From Streptomyces marispadix (lineage in GTDB: Bacteria; Actinomycetota; Actinomycetes; Streptomycetales; Streptomycetaceae): 64,000 bases of DNA. Within the stretch, counting starts at the first letter, position 1. Each line of letters opens with the position of its first letter. The translations under genes were made by a program, and so were the position numbers. Shown one piece after another: positions 35,694 to 44,670 of this stretch. A model generated the notes under the pieces. It was not told the origin of the DNA. It did not search any database and saw nothing but the letters and a program-made list of their open reading frames with translations. The stretch covers positions 6,613,321 through 6,677,320 of the forward strand of contig NZ_JAKWJU010000002.1 of the NCBI RefSeq assembly GCF_022524345.1, read 5' to 3'.

Positions 35694-38600
35694 ATGATTG
35701 ACGCCTCCTACCCGGAAGGTCTGCCCGACGTCGGCAACCTCACGGACACCGAACTCCGCGCGGAGCGCGACCGTCTGCTGTCCGTCCTCGGCGGCCACGG
35801 CCACGGTCCGGGCGGCCCCGGGCGCGGCCTCGACACCGCGGCGGCGTGGGGTGTCGCCGGTGAGTGGAGTCTGGCGCTCTATATGCGCGAAGGCGAGACC
35901 GAGGACCTGGCGCAGGCCGCCGCCGCGCTGGAGCGCGCGGTGAGCGAGACGGCCGGGTCGCCCGCGCGTGGTGCCTGGCGCGTACTGCTCGGGCACGTCC
36001 AGGCCCTCGGCCATGATCTGCAACCCGGCCCCGAGCGGGCGCGGCAGGCCTACGACACGCTGCTCCTCGGCGTGAGCGAGCTGGAGGAAGGCGGAGAACC
36101 CACGGGGTACGAGGAGTTGCTGCACGTGGGGCGGCTGCAACTCGCGTACGTGATGCGGGTGCGCTGCGAGCGGTTCGAGGACCAGGACGAGTGCGTGCGG
36201 CTCCAGGAAGAGGTGCTGCCGCGATTGCAGGCCGCCTTCGGCCGTGGCGGGGCCGGAAGCGTCAGAGCCGCCGAACTGCGTCTCCAACTCGCCGACCTGT
36301 ACTGCGAACGCGGAGCCCGGACCGGCGACCCCGAGGACTTCCACCTCTCCGCAGGCCACTCACGCGCGGCGCTCGCCGTTCAGCCTCCGGACGCGGACGT
36401 CGCACACTTGCGTTTCGCGCTCGCGAAGGCCCAGATGCTGGGTGGACTGACGGGCGCGGACCGGGAGTTGCTGAAGGAAGCCGGCTCGGAATTCGCGATG
36501 GCCCTGGACGAGGCGGGCGGTGAAGGCGAAGCCGAGGACGAGCCGGAGTGGGGCCTGGAGGCACGGGCACGGCGCGCCTTCATCACGGCAGGACTCGGGC
36601 TGGAGCGCGGCGACACCCAGGAGATGGCGCTCGCCGAGCACGGCGTCGAAGAGGTCCTTGCCGAACCGGACTTCACCGAGACCGCTCCCGCCGGCTTTCT
36701 CGATCTCTTCGCCCGGCTGCTCTACGAGCTGGCCGCGGACCGCTTGGACGGGGCGGGCCGCGAACGTGCGCTCGGGCTGCTCAGACACGTCGCCGAGACC
36801 CGGGACCCCGTACACGACGACGGCACATGGCACGCCGCGCTGGTACTGGCCGCGCTCCAGCAGGACCGCTACGGGGACGACGCAGATCCCGCCCGGCTCA
36901 CGGACGTCGACCTCGGGGCCCGCGTCGTCCTGGAGAGCCCGGACTGCGACGAGTACGTCCGCCACGTATGCCGGATGATGCGAGCCTGGGCGCACAAGGA
37001 GCGAATCCACCGGGGGCTGCCCGGGGACCACGGCGGCGGGGGCGACGAACACGCCCGCGCGGACGGGCAGTTGACGCTCTCCCGCGAGTCGCTGCGCACC
37101 CTGCTGGAGAACTACGTCGACGGGCGCAGCTATCTCGGCTTCCCCCGGCCCGCCGGGACCGGTGCCACGGCAGGCGGGCCCGCCGCCGACGCGGAGAGGC
37201 TGCGCGGCGTACTCGACGAGATGTACGCGCGGTGGGAGCAGCAGGAGCCGGGCAGCGACACCCGTGCCGAATTCGCCTGGACCATCCTGGGCTTGCTCCC
37301 GTGGCTCGAAGCACACGGTACGTACCTCACCGGACAGCAGAAGCGGGCACTCATCGACTCTGCCGTCAACGCGCCCGCGAACGACGGCGGTTGGGGCGCT
37401 CACGAACACATCCTGGCGGCCTCGTCGCAGACTGCCGGGGACCGGATCACCGGCGCTCCCGTACGGCTGGAGCAGCTCCACGGCCCCATCGACGGCGACC
37501 CGGCCCGGCCCGGCCCGGACGCCCCCGGCAGGCCGGAGCCGGAGGGCCGTCCCGGCGCGTATCAGAGCCGTCTGGCCGAGGCCCAGAACGCGGCCGTGGA
37601 CGGAGTGCGCGCTCTGCGGTCGGGAGACCTCGCACGTGCCGACGCCGCGATCGCCCGGCTCAGCGACGTCCACGCCGGGCTGGGGCGCGAGGACCGCTCG
37701 CGTGTCGAGCTGTGGGCGGTGCTGGAGAACCTGATCCTGGAACGCGACCAGATGGCCGGGCAGTTGGGGCTGCCGCGGCTCCAGCGGCCCCGCGGCCGTC
37801 CGTCCACCGCCGAACTGAGGCGGGGCGCGGCCGAACTTCCCCGCGGCCAGCGTGCCTGGGTGCTCGGCTCGGCGGGTCTCGTACGCGGCGGCCGTGCGGC
37901 CGTGAAGGGGGACTTCAAAGGGCTGACCGAGGCCACCGAACTGCTGGAAGAGGCGCTTGAACTCGTCCGGGAGGGGAGCGACGAGTGGCTGCGTTACGCG
38001 GGTGCGCTGGGCGTCGACTACTGCTGTCTGGGCGCGGGCGAGACCCGGCTTTCTCATCGCCGTCAGCGGCTGGCTCAGGGGGTCGGTCTGCTGGAGGAGT
38101 GCGTCCGCCTCATGCAGGGGCCGTCGCACCGCTTCTGGACCAGCACCAACTTCGCGCTGGCGCGCGCTTATCGCGCACGCGGCGAGGGCGACGACCGTGA
38201 GCGCAGCCGCCGTACGGGCTTGGACGCCCTGCGTGGACACGCCTGGTCGGCGCTGCTGCGGTCGGGTACGCCTCACGCCGCGGAAGCCGCCGCCGCGGCG
38301 ACCGCCGGGGCGCTGGGCGTGGCGGCGTGGTGTGTGACGGACGGCGCGCCCGATGAGGCGGTCCGGGCGCTGGAATCCGGCCGTGGAGTGGCGCTGCACT
38401 ACGCACTCACCTCGGCGTCGGTCCCCGAACTGCTGCTGGGGGCGGGGTTCGAGGACATGGCGCGGGAATGGCTCGCGGCGGGCGGCGGCGAAGGCGGCAG
38501 CGCATCGTTCCGCGAGGCCGCGGGGCGGGACAGCGGTCTGCGCGGGCGGGTGGTCGAGGCGCTCACGAGCCCCGGCGGCAGCGCGCGGTCGCAGAGCATC

Positions 38601-39872
38601 CTGTTGCGGCCTCCTTCCCGGGAGGAGATCTGCCGCGCGCTGAGCGCGATGGAGACCGACGCGCTCGTCTACCTGGTGCCTGCCTCGGACGAGGAAGGTG
38701 GCGGTGTGGCCGTGCTCGTCACTGCGGATGGGTGGGTCGGTTCGGTACCGCTGCCCTTGCTGAGCGAGGACGCGGCGCCGTTGAGGGCGTACCGCTCGGG
38801 GGGTCATGAGGCCGGTGCGGCGGGCCTTGTACCGGGGGGTGGTGCGGCTCCTGATCCGGCGCCGTTGCGGGGGCGATTGGACCGGCTGTGCTCGTGGGCG
38901 TGGTACGCGGCGATGGAGCCGCTGGTCTCGGCGCTGGGGTCCCTTCTGCCGGGCGGCGGTGGCCTGCCCCGGGTGGTGCTGGTTCCGGTGGGTGGGCTCG
39001 GGGCCGTTCCCTGGCATGCGGCATGGGGCCCGGTGGACGAAAGCGCGGAGGGCGGCGCGAGGCGGTATGCGATCGAGGCCGCGGAGATCTCGTACGCGGC
39101 TTCGGCGCGGCTGCTGTGCGAGGTCGCCGCCCGTGGGGCGCCCGCGCTCACGGACAGCGCGCTCGTCGTGGGTGACCCGACGGGCGGGTTGCGTCACGCC
39201 GTCGAGGAAGCCGACGCGGTGCAGCGGCTGCTGTATCCCGGCGCCCGCTTCCTCGGCTGGCGGGAGTCGGACCCTGCGGACGGCGCGGGCACACCGCAGG
39301 AAGTTCTGGACTGGCTGACGGGGAAGGAGAGCGAGAGTGGGGTGCTCCATCTCGCCTGCCCCGGGACGGACGGCGAACCCGCCCGGCTCGCCGAGCTTGC
39401 CGGGCACCCCGGACGCGCCGTAGGCGGGCGCCGTTCCGCTTTCCTTTCTCTGGCCGGCGGCGAGTTGACGGCTGAGCAGATCACCGCGGCGGGGGGCCGT
39501 GGGGCAGCGGGTGAAGGGGGCGGGCCTGGTCTGGTTGTGCTGGCAGGTTCCAGCGACGGCGTCTCCCGGCGGGGGCAGAGCGACGCGTACAGCCTCTCCA
39601 CCGCGTTCCTCGCCGCCGGAGCCCGGTCGGTGGTGGGCTCGCTCTGGCCGGTGCCGGACCACGCGGCGTCCGTGCTGATGTTCATGACCCACTGGTTTCT
39701 GCGCCGGGGGCACGAGCCCCCGGAACGGGCGTTGCGGCGGGCGCAGTTGTGGATGCTGGACCCGGCGCGCACCGTCCCGGCGGGGATGCCTGCGTGGTTG
39801 GCCGACCGTGCCCGTACGGCCGATCCGGATGATCTGGCGGCCTGGGCGGGCTTCACACACCTGGGCTGGTGA
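35694..39872 (+). CDS. giant TPR-CHAT domain protein with altered catalytic dyad
   Basis: 1392 aa. N-terminal two thirds are helical TPR-like repeats (for example AAAALERAVSE, ARQAYDTLLLGVSELEE) with an acidic insertion. The C-terminal third is a CHAT (caspase HetF associated with TPRs) domain: LVPVGGLGAVPWHAAW, then LHLACPG at residues about 1219-1224 and VVLAGSSDGVSRRGQSDAY, ending with ARSVVGSLWPVPDHAA. The canonical motifs are HG at the first and LSAC at the second site; here they read Pro1223 and Ser1286. Cytoplasmic. Streptomyces CHAT proteins are usually associated with defence or signalling; the partner is not visible here. Confidence 0.85.
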   Translation: MIDASYPEGLPDVGNLTDTELRAERDRLLSVLGGHGHGPGGPGRGLDTAAAWGVAGEWSLALYMREGETEDLAQAAAALERAVSETAGSPARGAWRVLLGHVQALGHDLQPGPERARQAYDTLLLGVSELEEGGEPTGYEELLHVGRLQLAYVMRVRCERFEDQDECVRLQEEVLPRLQAAFGRGGAGSVRAAELRLQLADLYCERGARTGDPEDFHLSAGHSRAALAVQPPDADVAHLRFALAKAQMLGGLTGADRELLKEAGSEFAMALDEAGGEGEAEDEPEWGLEARARRAFITAGLGLERGDTQEMALAEHGVEEVLAEPDFTETAPAGFLDLFARLLYELAADRLDGAGRERALGLLRHVAETRDPVHDDGTWHAALVLAALQQDRYGDDADPARLTDVDLGARVVLESPDCDEYVRHVCRMMRAWAHKERIHRGLPGDHGGGGDEHARADGQLTLSRESLRTLLENYVDGRSYLGFPRPAGTGATAGGPAADAERLRGVLDEMYARWEQQEPGSDTRAEFAWTILGLLPWLEAHGTYLTGQQKRALIDSAVNAPANDGGWGAHEHILAASSQTAGDRITGAPVRLEQLHGPIDGDPARPGPDAPGRPEPEGRPGAYQSRLAEAQNAAVDGVRALRSGDLARADAAIARLSDVHAGLGREDRSRVELWAVLENLILERDQMAGQLGLPRLQRPRGRPSTAELRRGAAELPRGQRAWVLGSAGLVRGGRAAVKGDFKGLTEATELLEEALELVREGSDEWLRYAGALGVDYCCLGAGETRLSHRRQRLAQGVGLLEECVRLMQGPSHRFWTSTNFALARAYRARGEGDDRERSRRTGLDALRGHAWSALLRSGTPHAAEAAAAATAGALGVAAWCVTDGAPDEAVRALESGRGVALHYALTSASVPELLLGAGFEDMAREWLAAGGGEGGSASFREAAGRDSGLRGRVVEALTSPGGSARSQSILLRPPSREEICRALSAMETDALVYLVPASDEEGGGVAVLVTADGWVGSVPLPLLSEDAAPLRAYRSGGHEAGAAGLVPGGGAAPDPAPLRGRLDRLCSWAWYAAMEPLVSALGSLLPGGGGLPRVVLVPVGGLGAVPWHAAWGPVDESAEGGARRYAIEAAEISYAASARLLCEVAARGAPALTDSALVVGDPTGGLRHAVEEADAVQRLLYPGARFLGWRESDPADGAGTPQEVLDWLTGKESESGVLHLACPGTDGEPARLAELAGHPGRAVGGRRSAFLSLAGGELTAEQITAAGGRGAAGEGGGPGLVVLAGSSDGVSRRGQSDAYSLSTAFLAAGARSVVGSLWPVPDHAASVLMFMTHWFLRRGHEPPERALRRAQLWMLDPARTVPAGMPAWLADRARTADPDDLAAWAGFTHLGW

Positions 39873-39880
39873 GCGGCGGC

Positions 39881-39899
39881 CGGCGCCGGGGTGGCGCCG
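39881..39899. terminator. hairpin after CHAT gene
   Basis: CGGCGCC (39881-39887), loop GGGGT, GGCGCCG (39893-39899), 8 bp after the stop codon. Confidence 0.65.
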
Positions 39900-39967
39900 T
39901 GCCCCCTCCCGCAGCCCTGCGGAGCATTCCTTTCTCACCGGCCGAGACCGTGGCGCTGGGCATCGGT

Positions 39968-39998
39968 GCCAACACGGGTTCGTTCAGCGGGTGTTGGC
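39968..39998. terminator. hairpin downstream of ABC operon
   Basis: GCCAACAC (39968-39975) and GTGTTGGC (39991-39998) lie 50 bp past the end of the minus-strand ATPase gene. Possibly bidirectional with the CHAT terminator. Confidence 0.5.
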
Positions 39999-40047
39999 GG
40001 TCTTTACCCGGGGGCGGGTGTGCCTGATCGGGCTGCGGCCGCACCTG

Positions 40048-40842
40048 TCAGGCCGTCGGCGTGCCGTCCTCCGTGACCCCGGCGGCAGCCGGGTCGAGGA
40101 CACGGGAGAGGAAGGTGCGGGTGCGCTGGTGCTGCGGGTCGCCGATCACCCGGCTCGGGGGGCCCTCCTCGACGATGACGCCGCCGTCCATGAAGACCAC
40201 GCGGTCCGCGACTTCGCGGGCGAAGCTCATCTCGTGGGTGACGACCATCATCGTCATCCCCTCGTCGGCGAGACGGCGCATGACGGCGAGGACGTCGCCG
40301 ACGAGTTCGGGGTCGAGCGCGGACGTCGGCTCGTCGAAGAGCATCAGCTCCGGGTCCATGGACAGAGCGCGGGCGATGGCCACACGCTGCTGCTGGCCGC
40401 CGGAGAGCTGGGCGGGATAGGCCGACTCCTTCTCCGAGACCCCAACCCGCCGCAGATTGGCCCGACCGATCCGCTCGGCCTCGTCCTTGGTGCGCCCGAG
40501 CACACGCCGCTGCGCGATGGTCAGGTTGTTCAGCACGGACAGGTGCGGGAAGAGGTTGAAGCTCTGGAAGACGATGCCGATACGGCGACGGACCCGGTCG
40601 ATGTCCACGTCCGGGTCGGTCAGTTCGGTGCCGGACACGTTGACGGTGCCCGCCGTAGGCTCCTCCAGGAGGTTCACGCACCGAAGCAGTGTCGACTTGC
40701 CCGAGCCGGACGGGCCGATGACGCACACGACCTCACCCCGGCGCACCGTGAAGTCGATGCCCTTGAGGACCTCCAACTCGCCGAAGGACTTGTGCAGCCC
40801 CTCGACGCGTATCGCGGCCTCGTCTGCCTTGTGGTCGGTCAC
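40048..40842 (-). CDS. polar amino-acid ABC transporter ATP-binding protein
   Basis: 264 aa, GlnQ-like. Walker [10 protein letters not shown]-loop FQSFNLFPH, signature LSGGQQQR, Walker [12 protein letters not shown], His switch VVTHEM. Supplies energy for uptake of glutamate/glutamine-type amino acids. Third gene of the substrate-binding/permease/ATPase operon, 6 bp after the permease stop. Confidence 0.93.
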   Translation of the reverse strand: MTDHKADEAAIRVEGLHKSFGELEVLKGIDFTVRRGEVVCVIGPSGSGKSTLLRCVNLLEEPTAGTVNVSGTELTDPDVDIDRVRRRIGIVFQSFNLFPHLSVLNNLTIAQRRVLGRTKDEAERIGRANLRRVGVSEKESAYPAQLSGGQQQRVAIARALSMDPELMLFDEPTSALDPELVGDVLAVMRRLADEGMTMMVVTHEMSFAREVADRVVFMDGGVIVEEGPPSRVIGDPQHQRTRTFLSRVLDPAAAGVTEDGTPTA

Positions 40843-40848
40843 CTTCGG

Positions 40849-41634
40849 TCACCTGGCCTTCGCGGTACGGGCCTCGAGCCGCCGGACAAGGTGGCCGAGC
40901 GGGAGGGTGATGATCAGGTAGCACAGCCCGGCGACGAGAATCGGGGTCAGGCTGCGGTTCTCGTTCAGCGCGTCGCGGCCGAACTTGGCCAGCTCGTACT
41001 GGCCGAGGGAGAGACCGAGCAGATAGACCAGCGAGGAGTCCTTGGTCAGCAGGATCAACTCGTTGGTCAGCGGCGGCAGGACGATCCGGAACGCCTGCGG
41101 AATGACGATCGAGCGCATGGCCCGGCCCTGCGACATGCCCAGCGAACGGGCCGCCTCCACCTGGCCCTTGGGCACGGCCTGGATTCCGGCCCTGATCGTC
41201 TCCGCCATGTAGGCGGCGCCGACGAGGCCGAGGGCGAGCATGACGGTGACGTACTGGTTGATGACGACCTGGAAGGCGATCGGTACGCCGAAGCCGAGCG
41301 CGATGAAGACCAGCAGGGCCGGGACGCCGCGGAAGAACTCGATGTACGCGGTCGCCAGCCACCGGTAGGGCGGCACCGACGACAGCCGCATCAGCGCGAG
41401 GATCAGGCCCAGCGCGAGGCCGAAGCCGAACCCGAGGAGGGTGTAGACGACGGTGTTGACCAGGGCGGTGGTGATGATGTCGGGGAACTGGGCCTGAGCG
41501 ACGTCGACGTCGAAGAAGGCGCGGCGTATCTCGCCCCAGTTCGCACCGAAGGCCACGGCTGCCACGACGAGAGCCAGTACCCCGTACTGGACGCCCCGGA
41601 CGGTCCGCGTCCGCTGTCGGCGGGACATGGACAT
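40849..41634 (-). CDS. polar amino-acid ABC transporter permease
   Basis: 261 aa. HisM/GlnP-type permease with about five helices and the EAA loop PKGQVEAARSLGMSQ. One permease gene only, so it probably works as a homodimer. An alternative in-frame ATG is at 41628. Preceded by a double hairpin. Confidence 0.9.
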   Translation of the reverse strand: MSMSRRQRTRTVRGVQYGVLALVVAAVAFGANWGEIRRAFFDVDVAQAQFPDIITTALVNTVVYTLLGFGFGLALGLILALMRLSSVPPYRWLATAYIEFFRGVPALLVFIALGFGVPIAFQVVINQYVTVMLALGLVGAAYMAETIRAGIQAVPKGQVEAARSLGMSQGRAMRSIVIPQAFRIVLPPLTNELILLTKDSSLVYLLGLSLGQYELAKFGRDALNENRSLTPILVAGLCYLIITLPLGHLVRRLEARTAKAR

Positions 41635-41654
41635 GTGGTGTGCAACTCCTCAAC

Positions 41655-41694
41655 TGCCGCCTGTCCGGCGGCACTTCGCGGCCTTCGGGCCGCG
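41655..41694 (-). promoter_or_regulatory. intercistronic double hairpin between binding protein and permease
   Basis: TGCCGCC/GGCGGCA (41655-41673, 5-base loop) and CGCGGCC/GGCCGCG (41677-41694, 4-base loop), both perfect. In ABC operons such structures give partial termination or 3' stability, raising binding-protein expression over the membrane subunits. Confidence 0.65.
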
Positions 41695-41708
41695 GCCGGA
41701 TCAGAGGT

Positions 41709-42518
41709 CTACTTCTCGGGCGCGGTGCCGAACCACTTCTTGTAGATCTTGTCGTACGTGCCGTCGGACTTGGCCTTCTTCAGCGCCTCGTCGATCTGCT
41801 TGCGCAGGGCGGCGTTCCCCTTGCGCACACCGAAGCCGTACTGCTCGCCCGTGTCGAACTCCGTCGTGACCTCGGTGTCCCGGTTCGTCTTGACGTAGTC
41901 GTAGAGCACGCCGTTGTCGTTGATGCCCGCGGCGACCTGGCCGGACTTGACCGCGGTGAGCAGCAGCGCGACGTCCTCGAACTGGACGAGCTCGACGCCC
42001 TTCGGGGCCTTCTTCTTGGCGTACTCCTCACCGGTGGTGGATGCCTGCACGCCGAGCTTCTTGCCCTTGAGGTCCTTCAGCGAGGAGTACTTGGCGCCCT
42101 TCTTGGCGATCAGAGCCTGAGTGGCGTCGAAGTACGGCGCGGAGAAGTCCAGGTTCTTCTTGCGCACGTCGTTGATGGTCATGCCGGCGGCGGCAGCGTC
42201 GCACTTGTTGGCGTTGAGGTCCTCGCCGGACTGGATGCCCTCCCAGGGCGTGTCCACGATCTTCTGGTCGACCTTGAGTTCCTTGGCCACCAGATCCATC
42301 AGATCGACGTCGAAGCCGACGATTTCACCGGACTTCTTGAACTGGAAGGGCGCATAGGGCAGATGCGTGCAGACCGTCAGCTTGCCCTTCGCGACGAGCT
42401 GGACGTCCGAAGCTCCCGCACCCGAAGACTTGGTGCTCGTGCAACCGGCCAGCAGACCGGACGCCAGGACAAAGGGGAGAGCAACCGCGAGCGGACGAAG
42501 CGGGGTACGCGCAGACAC
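41709..42518 (-). CDS. amino-acid ABC transporter substrate-binding lipoprotein
   Basis: 269 aa, SBP family 3. Lipoprotein signal peptide with lipobox LLAG-C (Cys26) and TSTKSSG linker. Binding motifs FQFKKSGEIVGFDVDLMD, DAAAAGMTINDVRKK (typical ...DxxxxGMxxTxxR) and GVQASTTGEEYA. GTG 42518 has GGAGG at 7 bases; the frame further upstream is not used. First gene of the operon. Confidence 0.9.
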   Translation of the reverse strand: MSARTPLRPLAVALPFVLASGLLAGCTSTKSSGAGASDVQLVAKGKLTVCTHLPYAPFQFKKSGEIVGFDVDLMDLVAKELKVDQKIVDTPWEGIQSGEDLNANKCDAAAAGMTINDVRKKNLDFSAPYFDATQALIAKKGAKYSSLKDLKGKKLGVQASTTGEEYAKKKAPKGVELVQFEDVALLLTAVKSGQVAAGINDNGVLYDYVKTNRDTEVTTEFDTGEQYGFGVRKGNAALRKQIDEALKKAKSDGTYDKIYKKWFGTAPEK

Positions 42519-42961
42519 CTTCGAGCCTCCAGGAGGGTTGTTCGGCAAAGCCGCACCCGAAAGGGCGAGTTGCGCTGCATCCTCGCAGCACGCGGCAACG
42601 TTGTCGCTGGTGGAAGAGTTGCGACCGGATAACGACCTTGAACGCCGGTGGGTCCGGCGCGGGGCCAAGAGGGACTGCTTCAGCGGCGGAATGCCGACCG
42701 CACGGAAGGCCAGGGCGGGATGAAGGCGACGTCGCCATGCGCGTCCGACGACGTCGATCCTGGTGATCCGTGTGGCTGTTCGCAGGATGAATGGCGGGGG
42801 ATGAGAGGCGCCCGGCCGAACTGACGGTGGGCCGGGCCCGGTTGGACGACCGTGCCGCCCGCGTCGGCGAGCCCGTCCAGTTCGATCGTCACGGCCTGGC
42901 ACGCCGCCGCACGGGACGCCCGGCTACGTACGCCTCTCGCCGCGCATCCACGACGTCGCTA
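42519..42961. other. regulatory gap of 443 bp
   Basis: Must carry the promoter of the binding-protein operon (minus). A small frame here (minus, ELDGLADAGGTVVQ...) has no SD and no recognisable homology; it may be a gene remnant. No other feature supported. Confidence 0.4.
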
Positions 42962-43022
42962 TTCAACCGACCGGTTGACGAGTCCGGTCCCTGGTCGTAA
43001 GGTATTTAACCAATCGGTTGAA
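42962..43022 (+). promoter_or_regulatory. arsR-type promoter with two flanking operators
   Basis: Near-consensus promoter TTGACG (42975-42980), 17-base spacer, TAAGGT (42998-43003). Operator 1 TTCAACCGACCGGTTGA (42962-42978) overlaps the -35; operator 2 TTAACCAATCGGTTGAA (43006-43022) covers the expected transcription start. Both are imperfect palindromes with the same half-site TTNAACC. Layout suggests ArsR autorepression. Confidence 0.8.
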
Positions 43023-43037
43023 TATGAGAGGTGCGAG

Positions 43038-43400
43038 GTGGCCGACGACCGGCTGTCGCTGGTGTTCTCCGCACTGGCCGACCCCACTCGGCGCGACATC
43101 GTGGCCCGGCTCGCCGCCGGGGACGCCACGGTCAACGAACTGGCCGAACCGTACGACGTCACGGTGCAGGCCGTGTCCAAGCACATCAAGACCCTGGAGG
43201 ACGCCGGACTGGTCAGTCGCAGCAGAGACGCCCAGCGGCGGCCCTGCCACCTTGAGGCAGAAGTCTTCGACCTGATGACGAAGTGGATCGAGCGTTATCG
43301 ACGCGAGGCGGAGGACCGTTTCCGTCGTCTCGACGCTCTCCTTGAACAGATGGGCGAGCAACCGGCAACGGGCTCCCCCGAGGAAGAGGCGGCATCATGA
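43038..43400 (+). CDS. ArsR-family transcriptional regulator
   Basis: 120 aa winged helix: FSALADPTRRDIVARLAAGD and the recognition helix VNELAEPYDVTVQAVSKHIKTLEDAGL. No Cys metal-site motif (CxC) is present, so it is of the metal-independent type often found with SRPBCC genes. GTG 43038 has GAGAGG upstream. The stop overlaps the SRPBCC start (ATGA). Confidence 0.88.
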   Translation: MADDRLSLVFSALADPTRRDIVARLAAGDATVNELAEPYDVTVQAVSKHIKTLEDAGLVSRSRDAQRRPCHLEAEVFDLMTKWIERYRREAEDRFRRLDALLEQMGEQPATGSPEEEAAS

Positions 43401-43930
43401 GCACCCCCGACAAGCACCACCGCAACGAGACGCAGATCGTGGCCGAACCGGATCTGCCGTCGATCCTGATCACCCGCGAGTTCGAAGCTCCGCCGGAGCT
43501 CGTGTTCCGCGCCTACACCGACCCCGATCTGGTCGTCCAGTGGCTGGGCCCGCGCCGGCTCACGATGCGGATCGACCAGTACGACGCTCGCAGCGGTGGC
43601 TCCTATCGCTATGTGCATCGCGACGAGGACGGAACCGAGTACGGCTTCCACGGTGTGTTCCACGAGGTGCGCCCCGACGAGCGCATCGTGCAGACGTTCA
43701 CCTACGACGGCTTTCCGGACAGCGTCAGCCTGGAGACGGCCGTCTTCGAGGACCTCGGCGGCCGCACCCGGGTCACCTCCAAGTCGCTGATGGACTCCGT
43801 CGAAGCCCGCGATTCGATGCTCAAGAGCGGCATGGATCACGGCGTACGCGAAGGCTACGAGCGGCTTGACGAACTGCTCGGCGGTCAGCAGGGCAACGGC
43901 CTCGACCCGCACACCGGGACAGGATCTTGA
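43397..43930 (+). CDS. SRPBCC (AHSA1-like) ligand-binding domain protein
   Basis: 177 aa. Aha1/START-like fold: ITREFEAPPELVFRAYTDPDLVVQWLGP, YVHRDEDGTEYGFHGVFHEV, SGMDHGVREGYERLDELL. The ArsR+SRPBCC pair is widespread in actinobacteria; the protein may bind a hydrophobic ligand. Coupled to arsR; the next gene starts about 2 bp later. Confidence 0.88.
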   Translation: MSTPDKHHRNETQIVAEPDLPSILITREFEAPPELVFRAYTDPDLVVQWLGPRRLTMRIDQYDARSGGSYRYVHRDEDGTEYGFHGVFHEVRPDERIVQTFTYDGFPDSVSLETAVFEDLGGRTRVTSKSLMDSVEARDSMLKSGMDHGVREGYERLDELLGGQQGNGLDPHTGTGS

Positions 43931-43932
43931 CC

Positions 43933-44490
43933 ATGGCGAGAACGGCAGCCGACGAGCACCGCGCCGTGGCACGCGTATTCACCGACCGCGTACGCGGAAC
44001 GGACCCGGAGGCATGGGACAACCCGGCGCCGTGCGAGGGGTGGGCGGCCCGGGACGTCGTCCGCCACCTCGTCGAGTGGTTCCCCGCCTTCCTGAAAGCC
44101 GGCGCCGGAGTCGAACTGCCGACAGGGCCCTCGGTGGACGAAGACCCGGTGGCCGCCTGGGCGACGCACCGCGACGGAGTGCAGGCACTCCTGGACGATC
44201 CGGCCACCGCAGACGAGAGGCTGTCGAACCCGCACATCGGTGAGATCCCGCTGGACCAGGCGGTCGACCGGTTCTACACCGCCGACGTCTTCATGCACAC
44301 CTGGGACCTGGCGCGGGCCACCGGCCAGGAAGAACACCTCGATCCCGCCAAGTGCGCCCAGTTGCTCGACGGGATGCTGCCGCTCGACGAAGTGCTCCGT
44401 GCGAGCGGACAGTACGGACCGCGGGTCGAGGTGCCGGAGAGCGCCGACGTCCAGACTCGGTTGCTCGCCTTCATCGGCCGCAGGCCCTGA
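43933..44490 (+). CDS. TIGR03086/DinB-like metal-binding protein
   Basis: 185 aa. Four-helix DinB/maleylpyruvate-isomerase-like fold with the N-terminal PCEGWAARDVVRHLVEWFPAF (first metal His) and VFMHTWDLARATGQ (second His-x3-Asp). Such proteins use mycothiol or are thiol-transferase-like. The ATG 43933 has AGGAT 8 bases upstream; a TTG 43927 overlapping the stop is less likely. Third gene of the ArsR operon. Confidence 0.85.
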   Translation: MARTAADEHRAVARVFTDRVRGTDPEAWDNPAPCEGWAARDVVRHLVEWFPAFLKAGAGVELPTGPSVDEDPVAAWATHRDGVQALLDDPATADERLSNPHIGEIPLDQAVDRFYTADVFMHTWDLARATGQEEHLDPAKCAQLLDGMLPLDEVLRASGQYGPRVEVPESADVQTRLLAFIGRRP

Positions 44491-44606
44491 CGAGCCGGAA
44501 GGCCCCGTCCGCGGGGTCGGCGCAAGTTGCAGCAGCAGGTACTCGTCGATCAGGTCGGCCGCCATCGGTGAGTTTCGAAGGCCCTTCGTCGATGCCGCGG
44601 GATTCG

Positions 44607-44647
44607 TGTATCGGGGGCGTATCGAAAAACGCATACGCCGCGGCAAC
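44607..44647 (+). promoter_or_regulatory. TATCG direct repeat upstream of vanZ, candidate response-regulator site
   Basis: TATCG at 44609-44613 and 44620-44624, an 11-bp period as used by OmpR-type regulators. A very similar 41-bp element (about 31 identical positions) occurs at 47277-47317 beside the response-regulator gene. Infers control of vanZ by that regulator. Confidence 0.6.
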
Positions 44648-44670
44648 GGTCCTTCGCCTTCAGTGGACGC

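Noticed and set aside
42593..42602. Second LacI operator (CAACGTTG)
   Set aside because: Only the 8-bp core matches; flanking bases do not, and the gene is an amino-acid transporter far from LacI.
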